Below, in pieces: positions 1-9,115 of a stretch of DNA of 64,000 bases; the stretch's first letter is position 1, and each line of letters opens with the position of its first letter. Both the position numbers and the translations under genes were made by a program. A model generated the notes under the pieces. That model did no database searches. It had not been told where the DNA came from and worked only from the letters and a program-made list of their open reading frames with translations. Origin of the DNA: GJ-E10 sp035625725 (GTDB lineage Bacteria > Pseudomonadota > Gammaproteobacteria > Burkholderiales > Burkholderiaceae_F); NCBI GenBank assembly GCA_035625725.1, contig DASPPB010000034.1, positions 75,210 through 139,209 of the forward strand, given 5' to 3'.

Positions 1-373
1 CGATCACCGGCTGGTAGGTCACCGTCGGTGTGTTCGACCAACTGGCGGTCGCGCCAAGCTGGTAAAGATCTGGAGTAGGCGGTCGGCTGGGAATCGTTGC
101 CTGCGCGCTCGCATTCCCGCCGAGCGTGTAGCTGTTGATGATCGAATTGACTTCGAGGAATACCGGCGCATCGGCATAGCGCAGCCGGACCACGTTCATC
201 AACGTTTGGCGCTTCCAGGACTCTGCGACCACCTGTCCATAGTCCATGCGATCGACGGTAACGTGCGTCGGCGACACGCCCACGCAACCGGCCAGCGTGA
301 GCAAGACGCACGAACAAAAGATCCACCTTTCCAGCGCGGACGTTCCAGAAATACCATCAGCGATATTCGCCAT
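1..373 (-). CDS. Putative lipoprotein of unknown function (partial, 3' end outside window)
   Basis: An open frame starts at ATG 373 on the minus strand and runs without a stop off the left edge, giving 124 residues. After about 15 polar residues comes a hydrophobic stretch ending in LTLAGC at about residues 25-30, a good lipobox, so the protein is probably a membrane-anchored lipoprotein. The mature part contains KRQTLMNVVRLRYADAPVFL. I remember similar text in uncharacterised betaproteobacterial lipoproteins, but I know no function. It is divergent from the glycosidase at 780. The start could be slightly different because the n-region is long. Confidence 0.6.
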   Translation of the reverse strand, partial: MANIADGISGTSALERWIFCSCVLLTLAGCVGVSPTHVTVDRMDYGQVVAESWKRQTLMNVVRLRYADAPVFLEVNSIINSYTLGGNASAQATIPSRPPTPDLYQLGATASWSNTPTVTYQPVI

Positions 374-779
374 GGCGAATCTCCCTTTCGTCAGTTACCT
401 CTTCGACTTGCGTCGTCTCCGACTGCCTCCTAATTCACGCACTTCAGCACCCTTAACGGCGCAAACTCAACTGAGAAACACAAGGTGACGAACTTTGCAA
501 GCGTCCCATGGCTCGCCGCGTCCCGGAGTGTGACCGCGTCCGTGGTTACCGCGACGGCAGTATTACCTCATTACACGGATCCGGGCCCGATTACTTCTTT
601 GAGGGCGCGATCTGCTGCTTCGCCCGCTCCGTAGTCGCTCTCGCGTCGGTCACGAGCCGGCAGGCAGTATAGTGTCGACAGGTCGGTTTTCAAGCTCGTC
701 GACGTATATATACGCAATCGTCCCTGCTGCGGCATTTATTTCGGCGATCACACAGTATTACGTTGAGGAGATGGCTGCC
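374..779. other. Divergent intergenic region, no gene seen
   Basis: About 400 bases separate the lipoprotein gene (minus strand) from the glycosidase (plus strand). Short open frames here lack ribosome binding sites and recognisable products. Promoters for both genes must lie here, but I could not identify convincing -35/-10 pairs. A GAGGAG ribosome binding site at about 764-769 fixes the glycosidase start at 780. Confidence 0.5.
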
Positions 780-3491
780 ATGAACGCCGAGCAAATCCGT
801 TTGGAAGAAGCGCGCAACCAGAAGAGTCCTTGGAAGAAGTGGGGACCCTACCTGAGCGAGCGCCAATGGGGCACCGTGCGCGAGGATTACAGCGACAACG
901 GTGACGCCTGGAATTTCTTCACTCACGACCAGGCACGCTCGCGCGCCTACCGTTGGGGCGAGGACGGCTTGGGTGGCATCTCGGACGACAAGCAGCGGCT
1001 GTGTTTCGCCCTCGCGCTGTGGAACGGGAAGGACCCGATCCTCAAGGAACGTCTGTTCGGCTTGACCAACAGCGAAGGCAACCACGGCGAGGACGTGAAG
1101 GAGTATTACTTCTACCTCGACAGCACGCCGACGCACTCATACATGAAATTTCTCTACAAGTATCCGCAGGCGGCTTTTCCCTACGCGGACCTTGTGGAAA
1201 CGAACCGGCGGCGCACCCGGGACGAATTCGAGTACGAACTGCTCGACACGGGCGTCTTCAACGAGGACCGCTATTTCGACGTGTTTGTTGAGTACGCGAA
1301 GGACGGTCCTGAAGACATTCTTATCCGCATAGCCGTGCACAACCGTGGTCCTGAGACGGCCGAAATTCACGTACTACCGACACTCTGGTTTCGCAATGAC
1401 TGGGCGACGTGGATAGCCAGACCAGCGGAACAGCCGCTGATGAAGCAGGTTGATGGACCGGCCGGCGCGCGCTCTGTCGCGGCAAGCCACACCGTGCTGG
1501 GCGAATATGTACTGCACTGCGAAGGCGATGCGCCGCTGCTCTTCACCGAGAACTCGACGAACCACGCGCGCCTGGGGCTTGATTATCCCGATGTCGGCCC
1601 GTACCTGAAGGATGGCATCAACAATTACATCGTTCACGGGCAAATAGACGCGGCTAACCCTGAGAAGGTCGGCACCAAGGCATCGGCGCATTACCGATTG
1701 GCTGTGGATGGCGGCAAGTTCAAGGTGATCAAGCTGCGTTTGATGAAAGCAGCGCCAGCCGGCGGCCGCAGCAGGCCGCTGTTCGGCGGCGGTTTCGACG
1801 AGATATTCGCGAACCGGCTACGCGAGGCCGACGAGTTCTATCGTGCTGTCACCCCGGCGTCAGTCTCCGCCGATGCGGCGAGTGTGATGCGCCAGGCGAT
1901 TGCCGGCATGCTGTGGTCGAAGCAGTACTTCTACTGGGACGGCGACCAGTGGCTTAAGGAACACCATGCCCATCCGCTGCATCGCGGCAGCCGCCAGTTC
2001 CGCAATCGCGAGTGGTTCCACATGGTCAACGACGACATCATCTCGATGCCGGACAAGTGGGAGTATCCATGGTACGCAGCGTGGGATCTGGCGTTTCACA
2101 CTCTGCCGATCGGAATCGTCGATCCCGACTTTGCCAAGGAGCAGATGTTGCTGATGGTGAGCGGCAGATATATCCACCCGAACGGCCAGCTTCCCGCCTA
2201 CGAGTGGAATTTCAGCGACGTAAATCCTCCAGTGCATGCGTCGGCGACGCTGTTCCTGCTACGCACCGAGCAGTTGCAGCGGGGCGAGCTCGATGTGGAA
2301 TTCCTGAAGTCTGCGTTCAACAAGCTCATGCTCAATTTCACCTGGTGGGTGAACCGCAAGGACCGCTTCGGCAAGAACGTCTTCGAGGGCGGGTTCCTCG
2401 GGCTCGACAACATCGGTGTGTTCGATCGCAGCGCGCCGTTGCCCACGGGCGGCCACCTCGAGCAGGCGGACGGTACCGCGTGGATGGCGGTCTTCACCCA
2501 GAGCATGCTTGAACTTGCTTTTGAGCTTGCTGCCCGCGATCCGACCTATGAGGACATGGCTTTCAAGTTTGCCGAGCACTTCACCTACATCGCGGCGGGT
2601 ATGAACAGGAGCGATGGCATGTGGGACGAGGACGACGGTTTCTACTACGATTTGCTAGTGCTTCCTGATGGCAGCTCGACACGACTCAAGGTGCGCTCAA
2701 TGGTCGGCCTACTGCCTATCTGCGCGACCACCGTCGTGGAAAAGTGGGAGCGTGAGCGCGTGCCGCGAGTGGCCGAGGCTGTTCGGTTGCGCATGCGCCA
2801 AATGCCGGAACTCATGGAGACCATCCATCCGACAGGCCCGGGGCACCTGGGCGTGGCGGAACGCGGCATTCTCGCCTTGGTGAATCCTGTGCGGCTGCGT
2901 CGCATCTTGTCGAAGATGCTCGATGAAAACGAGTTCTTGAGCCCCTACGGCATCCGCTCGTTGTCCAAGTTCCATGAGCGAAACCCATTTGTGTTCCACG
3001 TTGATGGGCAGGAGCATCGCGTCGACTATCTGCCTGCCGAATCGAACACCGGCATGTTCGGCGGCAATTCCAACTGGCGCGGGCCGATCTGGATGCCGGT
3101 CAACCTCATGATCATCCGGGCGCTCCTGAATTTCTATCTCTACTACGGCGACAACTTCAAAGTCGAATGCCCGAGCGGATCGGGCCACATGATGAACCTT
3201 TTTGAGGTGGCGAAAGAGATCTCCGACCGGCTCACTCGTATCTTCCTGCGCGACAAAGACGGCAAGCGCGCCGTCTATGGCGGCACGGAGAAATTCCAGA
3301 ACGATCCGCTCTGGCGCGACTACGTTCTGTTCTATGAGTATTTCCACGGCGACAACGGCGCGGGGCTGGGCGCGAGCCACCAGACCGGATGGACAGGCCT
3401 GGTGGCGAAGCTCATTCAGCTCTTCGGCATAATCGATGCGAAGAAGGGGCTGGAAACAGGCAAGCTGGCGGGGTTCGCTCCGCCAAAATGA
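780..3491 (+). CDS. MGH1/GH63-like glycoside hydrolase (glucosidase)
   Basis: This 903-residue protein belongs to the MGH1-like family of (alpha/alpha)6-barrel glycosidases related to GH63, which includes yeast YMR196W. It has no signal peptide, so it should be cytoplasmic. Family-like segments include GLTNSEGNHGEDVKEYYFYL near residue 100, PYADLVETNRRR near 140, and the barrel segments ESNTGMFGGNSNWRGPIWMP and HQTGWTGLVAKLI near the C-terminus. An in-frame GTG at 672 would add 36 residues, but GAGGAG about 10 bases upstream of ATG 780 favours the shorter form. A SemiSWEET transporter gene follows 22 bases downstream, suggesting shared sugar metabolism. The exact substrate cannot be read from sequence; mannosylglycerate, glucosylglycerate or another alpha-glucoside are possible. 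Confidence 0.85.
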   Translation: MNAEQIRLEEARNQKSPWKKWGPYLSERQWGTVREDYSDNGDAWNFFTHDQARSRAYRWGEDGLGGISDDKQRLCFALALWNGKDPILKERLFGLTNSEGNHGEDVKEYYFYLDSTPTHSYMKFLYKYPQAAFPYADLVETNRRRTRDEFEYELLDTGVFNEDRYFDVFVEYAKDGPEDILIRIAVHNRGPETAEIHVLPTLWFRNDWATWIARPAEQPLMKQVDGPAGARSVAASHTVLGEYVLHCEGDAPLLFTENSTNHARLGLDYPDVGPYLKDGINNYIVHGQIDAANPEKVGTKASAHYRLAVDGGKFKVIKLRLMKAAPAGGRSRPLFGGGFDEIFANRLREADEFYRAVTPASVSADAASVMRQAIAGMLWSKQYFYWDGDQWLKEHHAHPLHRGSRQFRNREWFHMVNDDIISMPDKWEYPWYAAWDLAFHTLPIGIVDPDFAKEQMLLMVSGRYIHPNGQLPAYEWNFSDVNPPVHASATLFLLRTEQLQRGELDVEFLKSAFNKLMLNFTWWVNRKDRFGKNVFEGGFLGLDNIGVFDRSAPLPTGGHLEQADGTAWMAVFTQSMLELAFELAARDPTYEDMAFKFAEHFTYIAAGMNRSDGMWDEDDGFYYDLLVLPDGSSTRLKVRSMVGLLPICATTVVEKWERERVPRVAEAVRLRMRQMPELMETIHPTGPGHLGVAERGILALVNPVRLRRILSKMLDENEFLSPYGIRSLSKFHERNPFVFHVDGQEHRVDYLPAESNTGMFGGNSNWRGPIWMPVNLMIIRALLNFYLYYGDNFKVECPSGSGHMMNLFEVAKEISDRLTRIFLRDKDGKRAVYGGTEKFQNDPLWRDYVLFYEYFHGDNGAGLGASHQTGWTGLVAKLIQLFGIIDAKKGLETGKLAGFAPPK

Positions 3492-3513
3492 ACATCGATC
3501 GCGGAATTAGCTG

Positions 3514-3906
3514 ATGTATCCCATCAGGAAAGCGACTCTCTCTGCTCTCGCGTTGAGCATGCTTGTGCTTGGCGGGTGTGGAGAACTGGTCGTGCAGGAC
3601 ACGTCAAGCCTCCTGGTACCGTCACTGCAGCGATCCGAGGTTGTGGGATTGGCAGCAGGATTCGGCACGACGTTTGCCGCCGCGCCGGATGTGATTGCTA
3701 TGTTCAGGAGACGGTCAAGCGGCGGGATGAACCCGCGGATGGCGGGCATCATGGGTGTTTTTCAAATACTGTGGGTGTACTACGGTTTACTTATCACCTC
3801 GCGACCGGTGGTTTTATGGAACGTAATCGCGGTGTTGATCAACTTCCTAAGTGTCGCCGTTTACTTTTACTACGCCCGAAGGGAAAGAATGCAAACGCCG
3901 CCGTGA
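3514..3906 (+). CDS. SemiSWEET-type sugar transporter with lipobox-like N-terminal extension
   Basis: The 130-residue product has a C-terminal triple-helix bundle (about residues 42-122) matching SemiSWEET/MtN3 transporters: VVGLAAGFGTTFAAAPDVIA, then MAGIMGVFQILWVYYGLLI, then LWNVIAVLINFLSVAVYFYY. The tryptophan and asparagine in the last two helices correspond to residues that line the sugar path in the family. SemiSWEETs are usually 85-100 residues and act as dimers. Here about 45 extra residues precede the bundle and contain LVLGGC, which looks like a lipoprotein signal peptide. The gene lies 22 bases after the glycosidase and is probably cotranscribed with it. Either the N-terminus is a real lipoprotein signal or it is simply a further hydrophobic segment. 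Confidence 0.7.
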   Translation: MYPIRKATLSALALSMLVLGGCGELVVQDTSSLLVPSLQRSEVVGLAAGFGTTFAAAPDVIAMFRRRSSGGMNPRMAGIMGVFQILWVYYGLLITSRPVVLWNVIAVLINFLSVAVYFYYARRERMQTPP

Positions 3907-4711
3907 GCTCGGTGGTTTCCATCGCAATTGCGAGCGAATGGCGGCATGACACTTTGGAAGTGATTCAGCGGGTCGACCATTCTATTCCCCGCTGTGCGGT
4001 TCTCGCTGAAGCCGGATGCGTTGCCGACTCTAGTTATGCGCGCGTTGACTGTTAGCTTTGCGCGAGTGCAAATGGCCACTTTCCGGAGCCGGAACTCGCT
4101 CAAACAAGTTTCGGCTCCGTTGTGCGGCCAATGGCTGGTTTCGAGCGCATTGCTGCCTTTGACGGATCGAAGTGCGCCGGCTGCTCTACGCCGAGTTGTT
4201 CACGTAGGCTGTCCGGCAGGTTTCCGGCGAGAGCAGTCATTTCGATGGCTGCTCGTTGGAGTTCAGGAAGGACGGGCCCTGGCCGGTCAGAGCTGTTGGC
4301 GTGTTGCCCGATAGCGGACTCTGCCAATGGCCAGCAGTCCGGTAAACGATTGCGGGAAACCAAACTAAGCTGGCTACGGTCTAGGGGTTTGCAGACAAAC
4401 GTGGGTTCCGTCGCGACAAACGGGAAATCGGTTACGAGACTTATGTTACGGGCCGGACCCGCATCACTTTGAAAAAACGTTTGAAGCGAGCCCCTGCAAC
4501 CATCAAGACAGAGGTCTGCAGCGATGCTGGCCTTGCGCGCAATGCTTTCGCGAGGCAGGACTGCGGCAACGGTGACCGAAGTTATGGGGGATTTCGCGGC
4601 TGCTATCGCGCGGTCGCAAGATGCGCGAGAAGAAACAAGCGCTCCTTGCTCAGGCGCGTTAGGCGTTCGGCAGTGCGAGACGCGGTCCTTCGCATCGGTC
4701 CATCGACTCGA
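3907..4711. other. Intergenic region, no gene seen
   Basis: About 800 bases lie between the SemiSWEET gene and the convergent esterase gene. Open frames are present on both strands but show irregular composition, no ribosome binding sites and no recognisable motifs. I see no clear repeat, tRNA or terminator. It may be decayed sequence. Confidence 0.5.
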
Positions 4712-5743
4712 TCAGCGCGTTGGGTTCGTCCTTTTCGCCGATGCCTGCCCTGAATACGGCTGCGCAGGCAACCATCGATCGAGGAAAGTGAAAGTATCGC
4801 GCCAACAGCGCCTCGCCTCCGTCCGCCAGAACATCACATGAAAGGCGTGCGTTTCGCCAGGGTATTCGTGCACTTCGCAAGGCGACCGCAGCCGCTGCAA
4901 TGCGCGTGCGAGGCGCAGCGAGTCATCGGCGACCGGATCGTCAAGCCCTACAGCGATGAAGATCGGCGGCAGCGGTGGCGCCGCGACCATCGCCTCGACA
5001 ACCAGCAGGGGATCCGCGAGCGCGTGCTCTGGTCCGGGGCGCTCGGCGGATTCGCCCAGGTACGAGCGCGAGACGTCGTGCGCGACGCGCGCGGCTAGCG
5101 CAGAGATGCCGGGCCGCCGGTGGCGCTTTGGCATGCTGGCTTGCAAAAAACCGCAGTAAAGCAGCACGGCGCGCGGCGCAACGCCGCGCTCGAACAGCCG
5201 CGCTGCGTACGGTTCCGGCCTCGGCGTGCAGCAGGCGAGCGTAACGGCCAGCGCCAGGTTCGCGCCTGCCGATTCTCCAGCCAGTGCGGCGCGTTGCGGG
5301 TCGCCTCCGTACTGCGCGGCGTGGTCGACCGCCCAGCGCCACGCGGCGCAGGCGTCCTCGACGGCGGCGGGAAACGGATGCTCTGGCGCGAGGCGGTAGT
5401 CGACATTGCAGACGAGGTAGCCCCGCGACGCGTAGGCAGCGGCGAGGGCCCGGTGCGTGCGCTTGGATCCGATTGCGAAGGCGCCTCCATGCAGGTAAAC
5501 AAGGACCGGATGCGGCGGCGGCGCTTGCGGGACGAGCAGGTCGAGCCGCAGGGACACGTCGCCGTGGCGCGCATATTCGATGTCCTCGACGAGGCGGCTA
5601 GCGGCCATTCGCTGCCGAACCGACGGCAGCAGGTCCGCGCTTACCGCAAGCGCGTGCAGCCCGACGTCGAGGACGACCCGCCTTGCGGGCTGTTGCACCC
5701 AGATCATCCGGCTCCAGCGGCGCATTAAGTTCGTCGGCAGCAT
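4712..5743 (-). CDS. Alpha/beta hydrolase, hormone-sensitive-lipase family (esterase)
   Basis: A 343-residue carboxylic ester hydrolase of the HSL (alpha/beta hydrolase fold-3) family. The oxyanion-hole motif HGGAF is at residues 85-89, YRLAPEHPFPA follows near 116, the nucleophile elbow GESAG places Ser158, an acid Asp is in GLDDPVAD and the catalytic His is in ETHAFHV near the C-terminus. The triad is complete. The N-terminal 50 residues are amphipathic or hydrophobic, as in many HSL members. It stands alone between long intergenic stretches. The natural substrate is unknown; short-chain esters are typical for the family. Confidence 0.88.
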   Translation of the reverse strand: MLPTNLMRRWSRMIWVQQPARRVVLDVGLHALAVSADLLPSVRQRMAASRLVEDIEYARHGDVSLRLDLLVPQAPPPHPVLVYLHGGAFAIGSKRTHRALAAAYASRGYLVCNVDYRLAPEHPFPAAVEDACAAWRWAVDHAAQYGGDPQRAALAGESAGANLALAVTLACCTPRPEPYAARLFERGVAPRAVLLYCGFLQASMPKRHRRPGISALAARVAHDVSRSYLGESAERPGPEHALADPLLVVEAMVAAPPLPPIFIAVGLDDPVADDSLRLARALQRLRSPCEVHEYPGETHAFHVMFWRTEARRCWRDTFTFLDRWLPAQPYSGQASAKRTNPTR

Positions 5744-5976
5744 CGAGTGTTCGTTTCCTCAGGCGAGACAGATTGGCCGTCCGCCGACGATAGCGATCTG
5801 CCCCAAACCCGACAAGATCCCGAAAGCGGATTACCCGGCCGCGGGGAATCGACCGGTTGAAACCGCAACCCAAAGGAAACATGAGCGCGCCCCAATAGCG
5901 GTCGCAGGATTTCGCAAGAGCGAATCTGGGGGAAAACTACACGCGTCTTATTTGTATCTGTCCGCTAATCCGCGTA

Positions 5977-6510
5977 TTACAAGCCGCCGCCCGGCCGCCC
6001 CGACACCTCCATTGGTTGTTGCATAATGACATCGAGCGCGATTACGAAGCCGAAAATGACCGTAAAGAAGTCGATCGTCAACGCCGTGATGTAGGCTGCG
6101 GCGCTGTATTGGAGGCCTTCTACAACGTAGCCAAGCATCGCCAGTGTCACGGCGGCGCCGAATACAACGAAAACCGCGAATATTGCCGGCGGCGGTCCTT
6201 TGCCGACCACCTTGCGGCGTCGGCGCGGATAGGTGACCTGAAGAGACAGCATCGGTAGTGCGAAAAGCACACCAGAGCCTCGCCAAATCCACGTTTCCTC
6301 AATCTCGTAGAGCGCAAGTAGCGCCGGCAGCAGCGCCGCCGCCGTCAATACGAAAATGTGCGTCATGATCGTTTTTGCAAGGAATCTGTCAAGCAGTGAC
6401 AACTTCGCTCCAGCGGCCGGTCGAAGAGTCAACAAGAGCGCCGAGAACCCCGCGAATGTGATCATCAGAGTAGCCAATGTGTACAAAAGGGTTGCACCTT
6501 TGACTTCCAT
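5977..6510 (-). CDS. Hypothetical multi-pass membrane protein
   Basis: I do not recognise this 177-residue protein. It has about five hydrophobic segments: around residues 8-30, 50-70, 78-95, 115-135 and 140-165, with an arginine-rich loop YPRRRRKVVGKG between the third and fourth, expected to face the cytoplasm. The start is placed at ATG 6510 because GGTGGAG lies 6 bases upstream; a GTG at 6522 overlaps that site and is less likely. It is a single gene with no obvious partner. Confidence 0.6.
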   Translation of the reverse strand: MEVKGATLLYTLATLMITFAGFSALLLTLRPAAGAKLSLLDRFLAKTIMTHIFVLTAAALLPALLALYEIEETWIWRGSGVLFALPMLSLQVTYPRRRRKVVGKGPPPAIFAVFVVFGAAVTLAMLGYVVEGLQYSAAAYITALTIDFFTVIFGFVIALDVIMQQPMEVSGRPGGGL

Positions 6511-7409
6511 GTTTTTCTCCACCTAAGAGCCAAGGTCGCCTTGGCGCGTCCTTGCTTTTACGACGAGAATCGTTATCGAGTGGCTACCCCCCAATCGTGA
6601 ACACGTAGGCCGTAGTCGTCAAACTTTGCCCGATATGTGATTAGGGCATTCGGACACTCGGAACGGGACTGGCGAACATCACATGCATGTTCAACTTGGT
6701 CTTACATTCGCTTGCAGCAAAGCTTTTTCACGTTTTCGGGATATGCCGCGAGTTTCCGTCGATTTGCTTTCAGGAACTTCAGAGCTCTGCAATCGGAGAC
6801 CGCTTCTGGCCGGATCTTCGCCCTCGGCGGCCGCCCGGTTTCGGGACCTTGAATTTTGAGGCATCGGCGTCGGACGCAGCGGCGCAGTCCCGCCCACTGC
6901 TTCGCGGCGGCACGCCAAATCAGCGTACCGGAAACGGAACGCCGGCGAGCGTAACTGGCCGATCATTGCAGCCGTGGCGCGAATCAAGACAACTGGCCTG
7001 TCGCCTGGAAAGCGAAAATCGCCGCGTGCTTCAACCGGAAATTTAGCTTGCGATTCGACGCCGCACAGTCTCGCAGGTACAGGTTGATGAGCCTCTAGTC
7101 CTCACCAGGCGGCGTGGGCTCATCGCCCTTCCAGAGTCCTGAGCTACCCCGCGGAGTCCAGTGACTGAACATGCTCGTGCTACGAGGCGACAAAGATCCC
7201 GTTGGGAGAAAGCTCAAGCCCACCGCCACAATCCCCAACAACGATTGATCCGTCTTTTCTTTCAACCCCAGACAACTTCGACAACGACCGGGGTGCTACA
7301 ACCGCGCCTGCGTCATTCGTCGTCAGCCTTCGGCTCTCGCTCCCAAAACGCGCAGCCCGCGCGCGGAATCCCGATCACCTGGTTTCAGGTCTTTGTGGCG
7401 ACCGATGGC
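6511..7409. other. Intergenic region, no gene seen
   Basis: About 900 bases without a supportable gene. Short open frames on both strands are arginine- and proline-rich shadows with no ribosome binding site or known motif. No tRNA, repeat array or strong hairpin was seen. Together with 3907-4711 it makes this part of the window unusually gene-poor for a bacterium. Confidence 0.45.
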
Positions 7410-7796
7410 CTATTGCGCTAGCGCGATCTGCTTGATGTTCTCCGTGCCCGTTTCATAGGTCACGCGTATCGCGTAGTACTTTTCTTTATCGTAGGAACTT
7501 TCTATCGGGGTTCCTGCTACTTCCCAGATTCCGAGCGTCGCAACATCAACCAATCCGTGCATCACTGCGCGTCCAGTGGATCCCTGCGCTTTTAGCACCT
7601 TATAGGCTTCGGTGTCGGGCGGTAGATTTGAAATTTGAAGCGGTTCAGCACCGGTGGCGAGCAGGCAAGTTTTTGTTTTGCACGCTTCCAAGTCTTCAAA
7701 GTCAGCCCCTTTCTTGTTGGCGGCCATGTACACGCTGCAACCTGCGTGCAGGCATGAAGCGACAAGGGCCGCGCTCGGGCGTCAATTCATTTTCAT
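7410..7796 (-). pseudogene. Small lipoprotein gene with signal peptide interrupted by in-frame TGA
   Basis: The minus-strand frame reads from ATG 7796 as MKMN, then a TGA at 7784-7782, then RPSAALVASCLHAGCSVYMA and on to a normal stop at 7410. The segment AGCSVYMAAN followed by a C-terminal GRAVMHGLVDVATLGIWEVA is how I remember a family of small betaproteobacterial and gammaproteobacterial lipoproteins, in which the Cys before SVYMAAN is the lipid anchor. A purine-rich site (GAGAAGTGAG) precedes ATG 7796. With the TGA, translation could only begin at GTG 7733 or ATG 7727, inside the mature region, giving an unsecreted protein of about 107 residues. A recent nonsense mutation is the simplest explanation; a sequencing error is the main alternative. 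Confidence 0.55.
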
Positions 7797-8038
7797 ATAC
7801 TCACTTCTCAGTTTCTTGGCTTGTGGATGCCGGATTTACCAATCGTTTGTTCGTCGAGCTTTGGCGCCGCAATCTACGTTGCCGCGCTCGACGCGCGTTG
7901 ATGGTCGTCAGCGCGTCGGGCTACGTCGAACCTGCGGATCGAGGGTTCCGACCGGTGCAAAGTATTAGCTAGGTATTAGCTTGGATCCGAAGGGGTCGCG
8001 TGTTGAGCTAATGCATCCCAGCTAACTCTTTGATTATT

Positions 8039-8117
<79 letters not shown>

Positions 8118-8151
8118 GGGAAGCGATTGTACACGCAGCACTAGGCCTGTC

Positions 8152-8640
8152 TCACCGGGACGACGTGTCCTCGGCCCTTCGGGCGAGCAGCGCCCGAATA
8201 GACTCGAGTTCCGTTCGCATCAGATGCAATGGATCGGTTTTCGCGTCAACGGGCGGCTCTGCCTGTGCCGCCGATGCATTCGTTGGGGCTTCCGCTACTC
8301 GCTCGCCCGCAACGGTCTCGGAACGGCCGCTACGGCGCCGGCCGGTGGATGCCGCACCGTTGCCATCGAGACGATTGCGAGCGCCATTAATGGTGAAACC
8401 CTCTTCGTAGAGCAACTCGCGGATGCGCCGAATGAGCAAGACTTCATGATGCTGGTAGTAGCGCCGGTTGCCACGTCGCTTGACGGGTTTGAGTTGTGTG
8501 AATTCCTGTTCCCAATACCGCAGCACGTGCGGTTTGACCGCGCATAAATCGCTCACCTCACCAATGGTGAAGTAGCGCTTGGCCGGAATCGATGGCAGGG
8601 GATGCGCACCATCGCGGTCGGCTCCGGCAGTCTTGGACAT
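8152..8640 (-). CDS. MerR-family transcriptional regulator (downstream of ihfA)
   Basis: A 162-residue protein with an N-terminal MerR winged-helix domain: YFTIGEVSDLCAVKPHVLRY at about residues 23-42, followed by the wing RRGNRRYYQHHEVLLIRRIR. The C-terminal 70 residues are low-complexity, ending in a short helix, with no cysteine cluster or effector domain visible, so it is not an obvious metal sensor. It lies 45 bases downstream of ihfA and is part of the same conserved cluster. Such genes are common after ihfA in betaproteobacteria and their targets are generally unknown. Confidence 0.88.
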   Translation of the reverse strand: MSKTAGADRDGAHPLPSIPAKRYFTIGEVSDLCAVKPHVLRYWEQEFTQLKPVKRRGNRRYYQHHEVLLIRRIRELLYEEGFTINGARNRLDGNGAASTGRRRSGRSETVAGERVAEAPTNASAAQAEPPVDAKTDPLHLMRTELESIRALLARRAEDTSSR

Positions 8641-8685
8641 CGATGCGCCGCTCCGGATACGAGGTTGCGCTGCAGGTGCTGGCGC

Positions 8686-9063
8686 TCAGCGCCCCAGCGT
8701 GCGCGTTACTGTCGCCTTGAGCTTTTGGCTCGCGTGAAAGGTAACCACGCGCCGCGCCGTAATTGCGATCTCCTCGCCGGTTTTGGGATTACGGCCGGGA
8801 CGTGTAGGTTTGTCGCGCAATTGGAAGTTACCGAATCCCGACAGTTTTACGGCCTCGCCCCGAGCCAAGGCCAGGCAAATTTCCTCAAAAAAACCGTCAA
8901 CCATGTCCTTGGCTTCGCGCTTATTCAAACCCAGACGCTCGAAGAGAGCGTCGGCAATTTCGGCCTTGGTCGTGGTGCGGATCTCACGTTCGGCCACCGT
9001 TTGCGCCGAAGCGGAAGGCAGCTTCGCTGCCACGGGTACGTCGGGAAGATTAACGGACGTCAT
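8686..9063 (-). CDS. ihfA: Integration host factor alpha subunit
   Basis: A 125-residue DNA-bending HU/IHF-family protein that should pair with IhfB. From residue 31 the text TTKAEIADALFERLGLNKRE aligns with IhfA, and the signature GFGNFQLRDKPTRPGRNPKT with the intercalating proline arm is present, followed by ITARRVVTF. About 28 residues precede the usual IhfA start; the ribosome binding site before ATG 9063 is poor, so an internal start such as GTG near residue 23 is possible. Synteny with pheT upstream supports IhfA rather than HU. Confidence 0.93.
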   Translation of the reverse strand: MTSVNLPDVPVAAKLPSASAQTVAEREIRTTTKAEIADALFERLGLNKREAKDMVDGFFEEICLALARGEAVKLSGFGNFQLRDKPTRPGRNPKTGEEIAITARRVVTFHASQKLKATVTRTLGR

Positions 9064-9115
9064 GGGACGGTGTAACTCGCCGCTGTAATTTGATGTTTTT
9101 GCTGGTCGGTAGCGC

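Noticed and set aside
672..779. GTG 672 as the start of the glycosidase
   Set aside because: The added 36 residues do not resemble the family N-terminus and a strong GAGGAG site precedes ATG 780.
4469..4841. Short plus-strand frames between the SemiSWEET and esterase genes
   Set aside because: Overlapping frames with no ribosome binding sites, unusual composition and no conserved text.
7961..7982. Tandem GTATTAGCT repeat upstream of tRNA-Pro
   Set aside because: Only two short copies, no further units and no sign of an attachment site or duplicated tRNA end.
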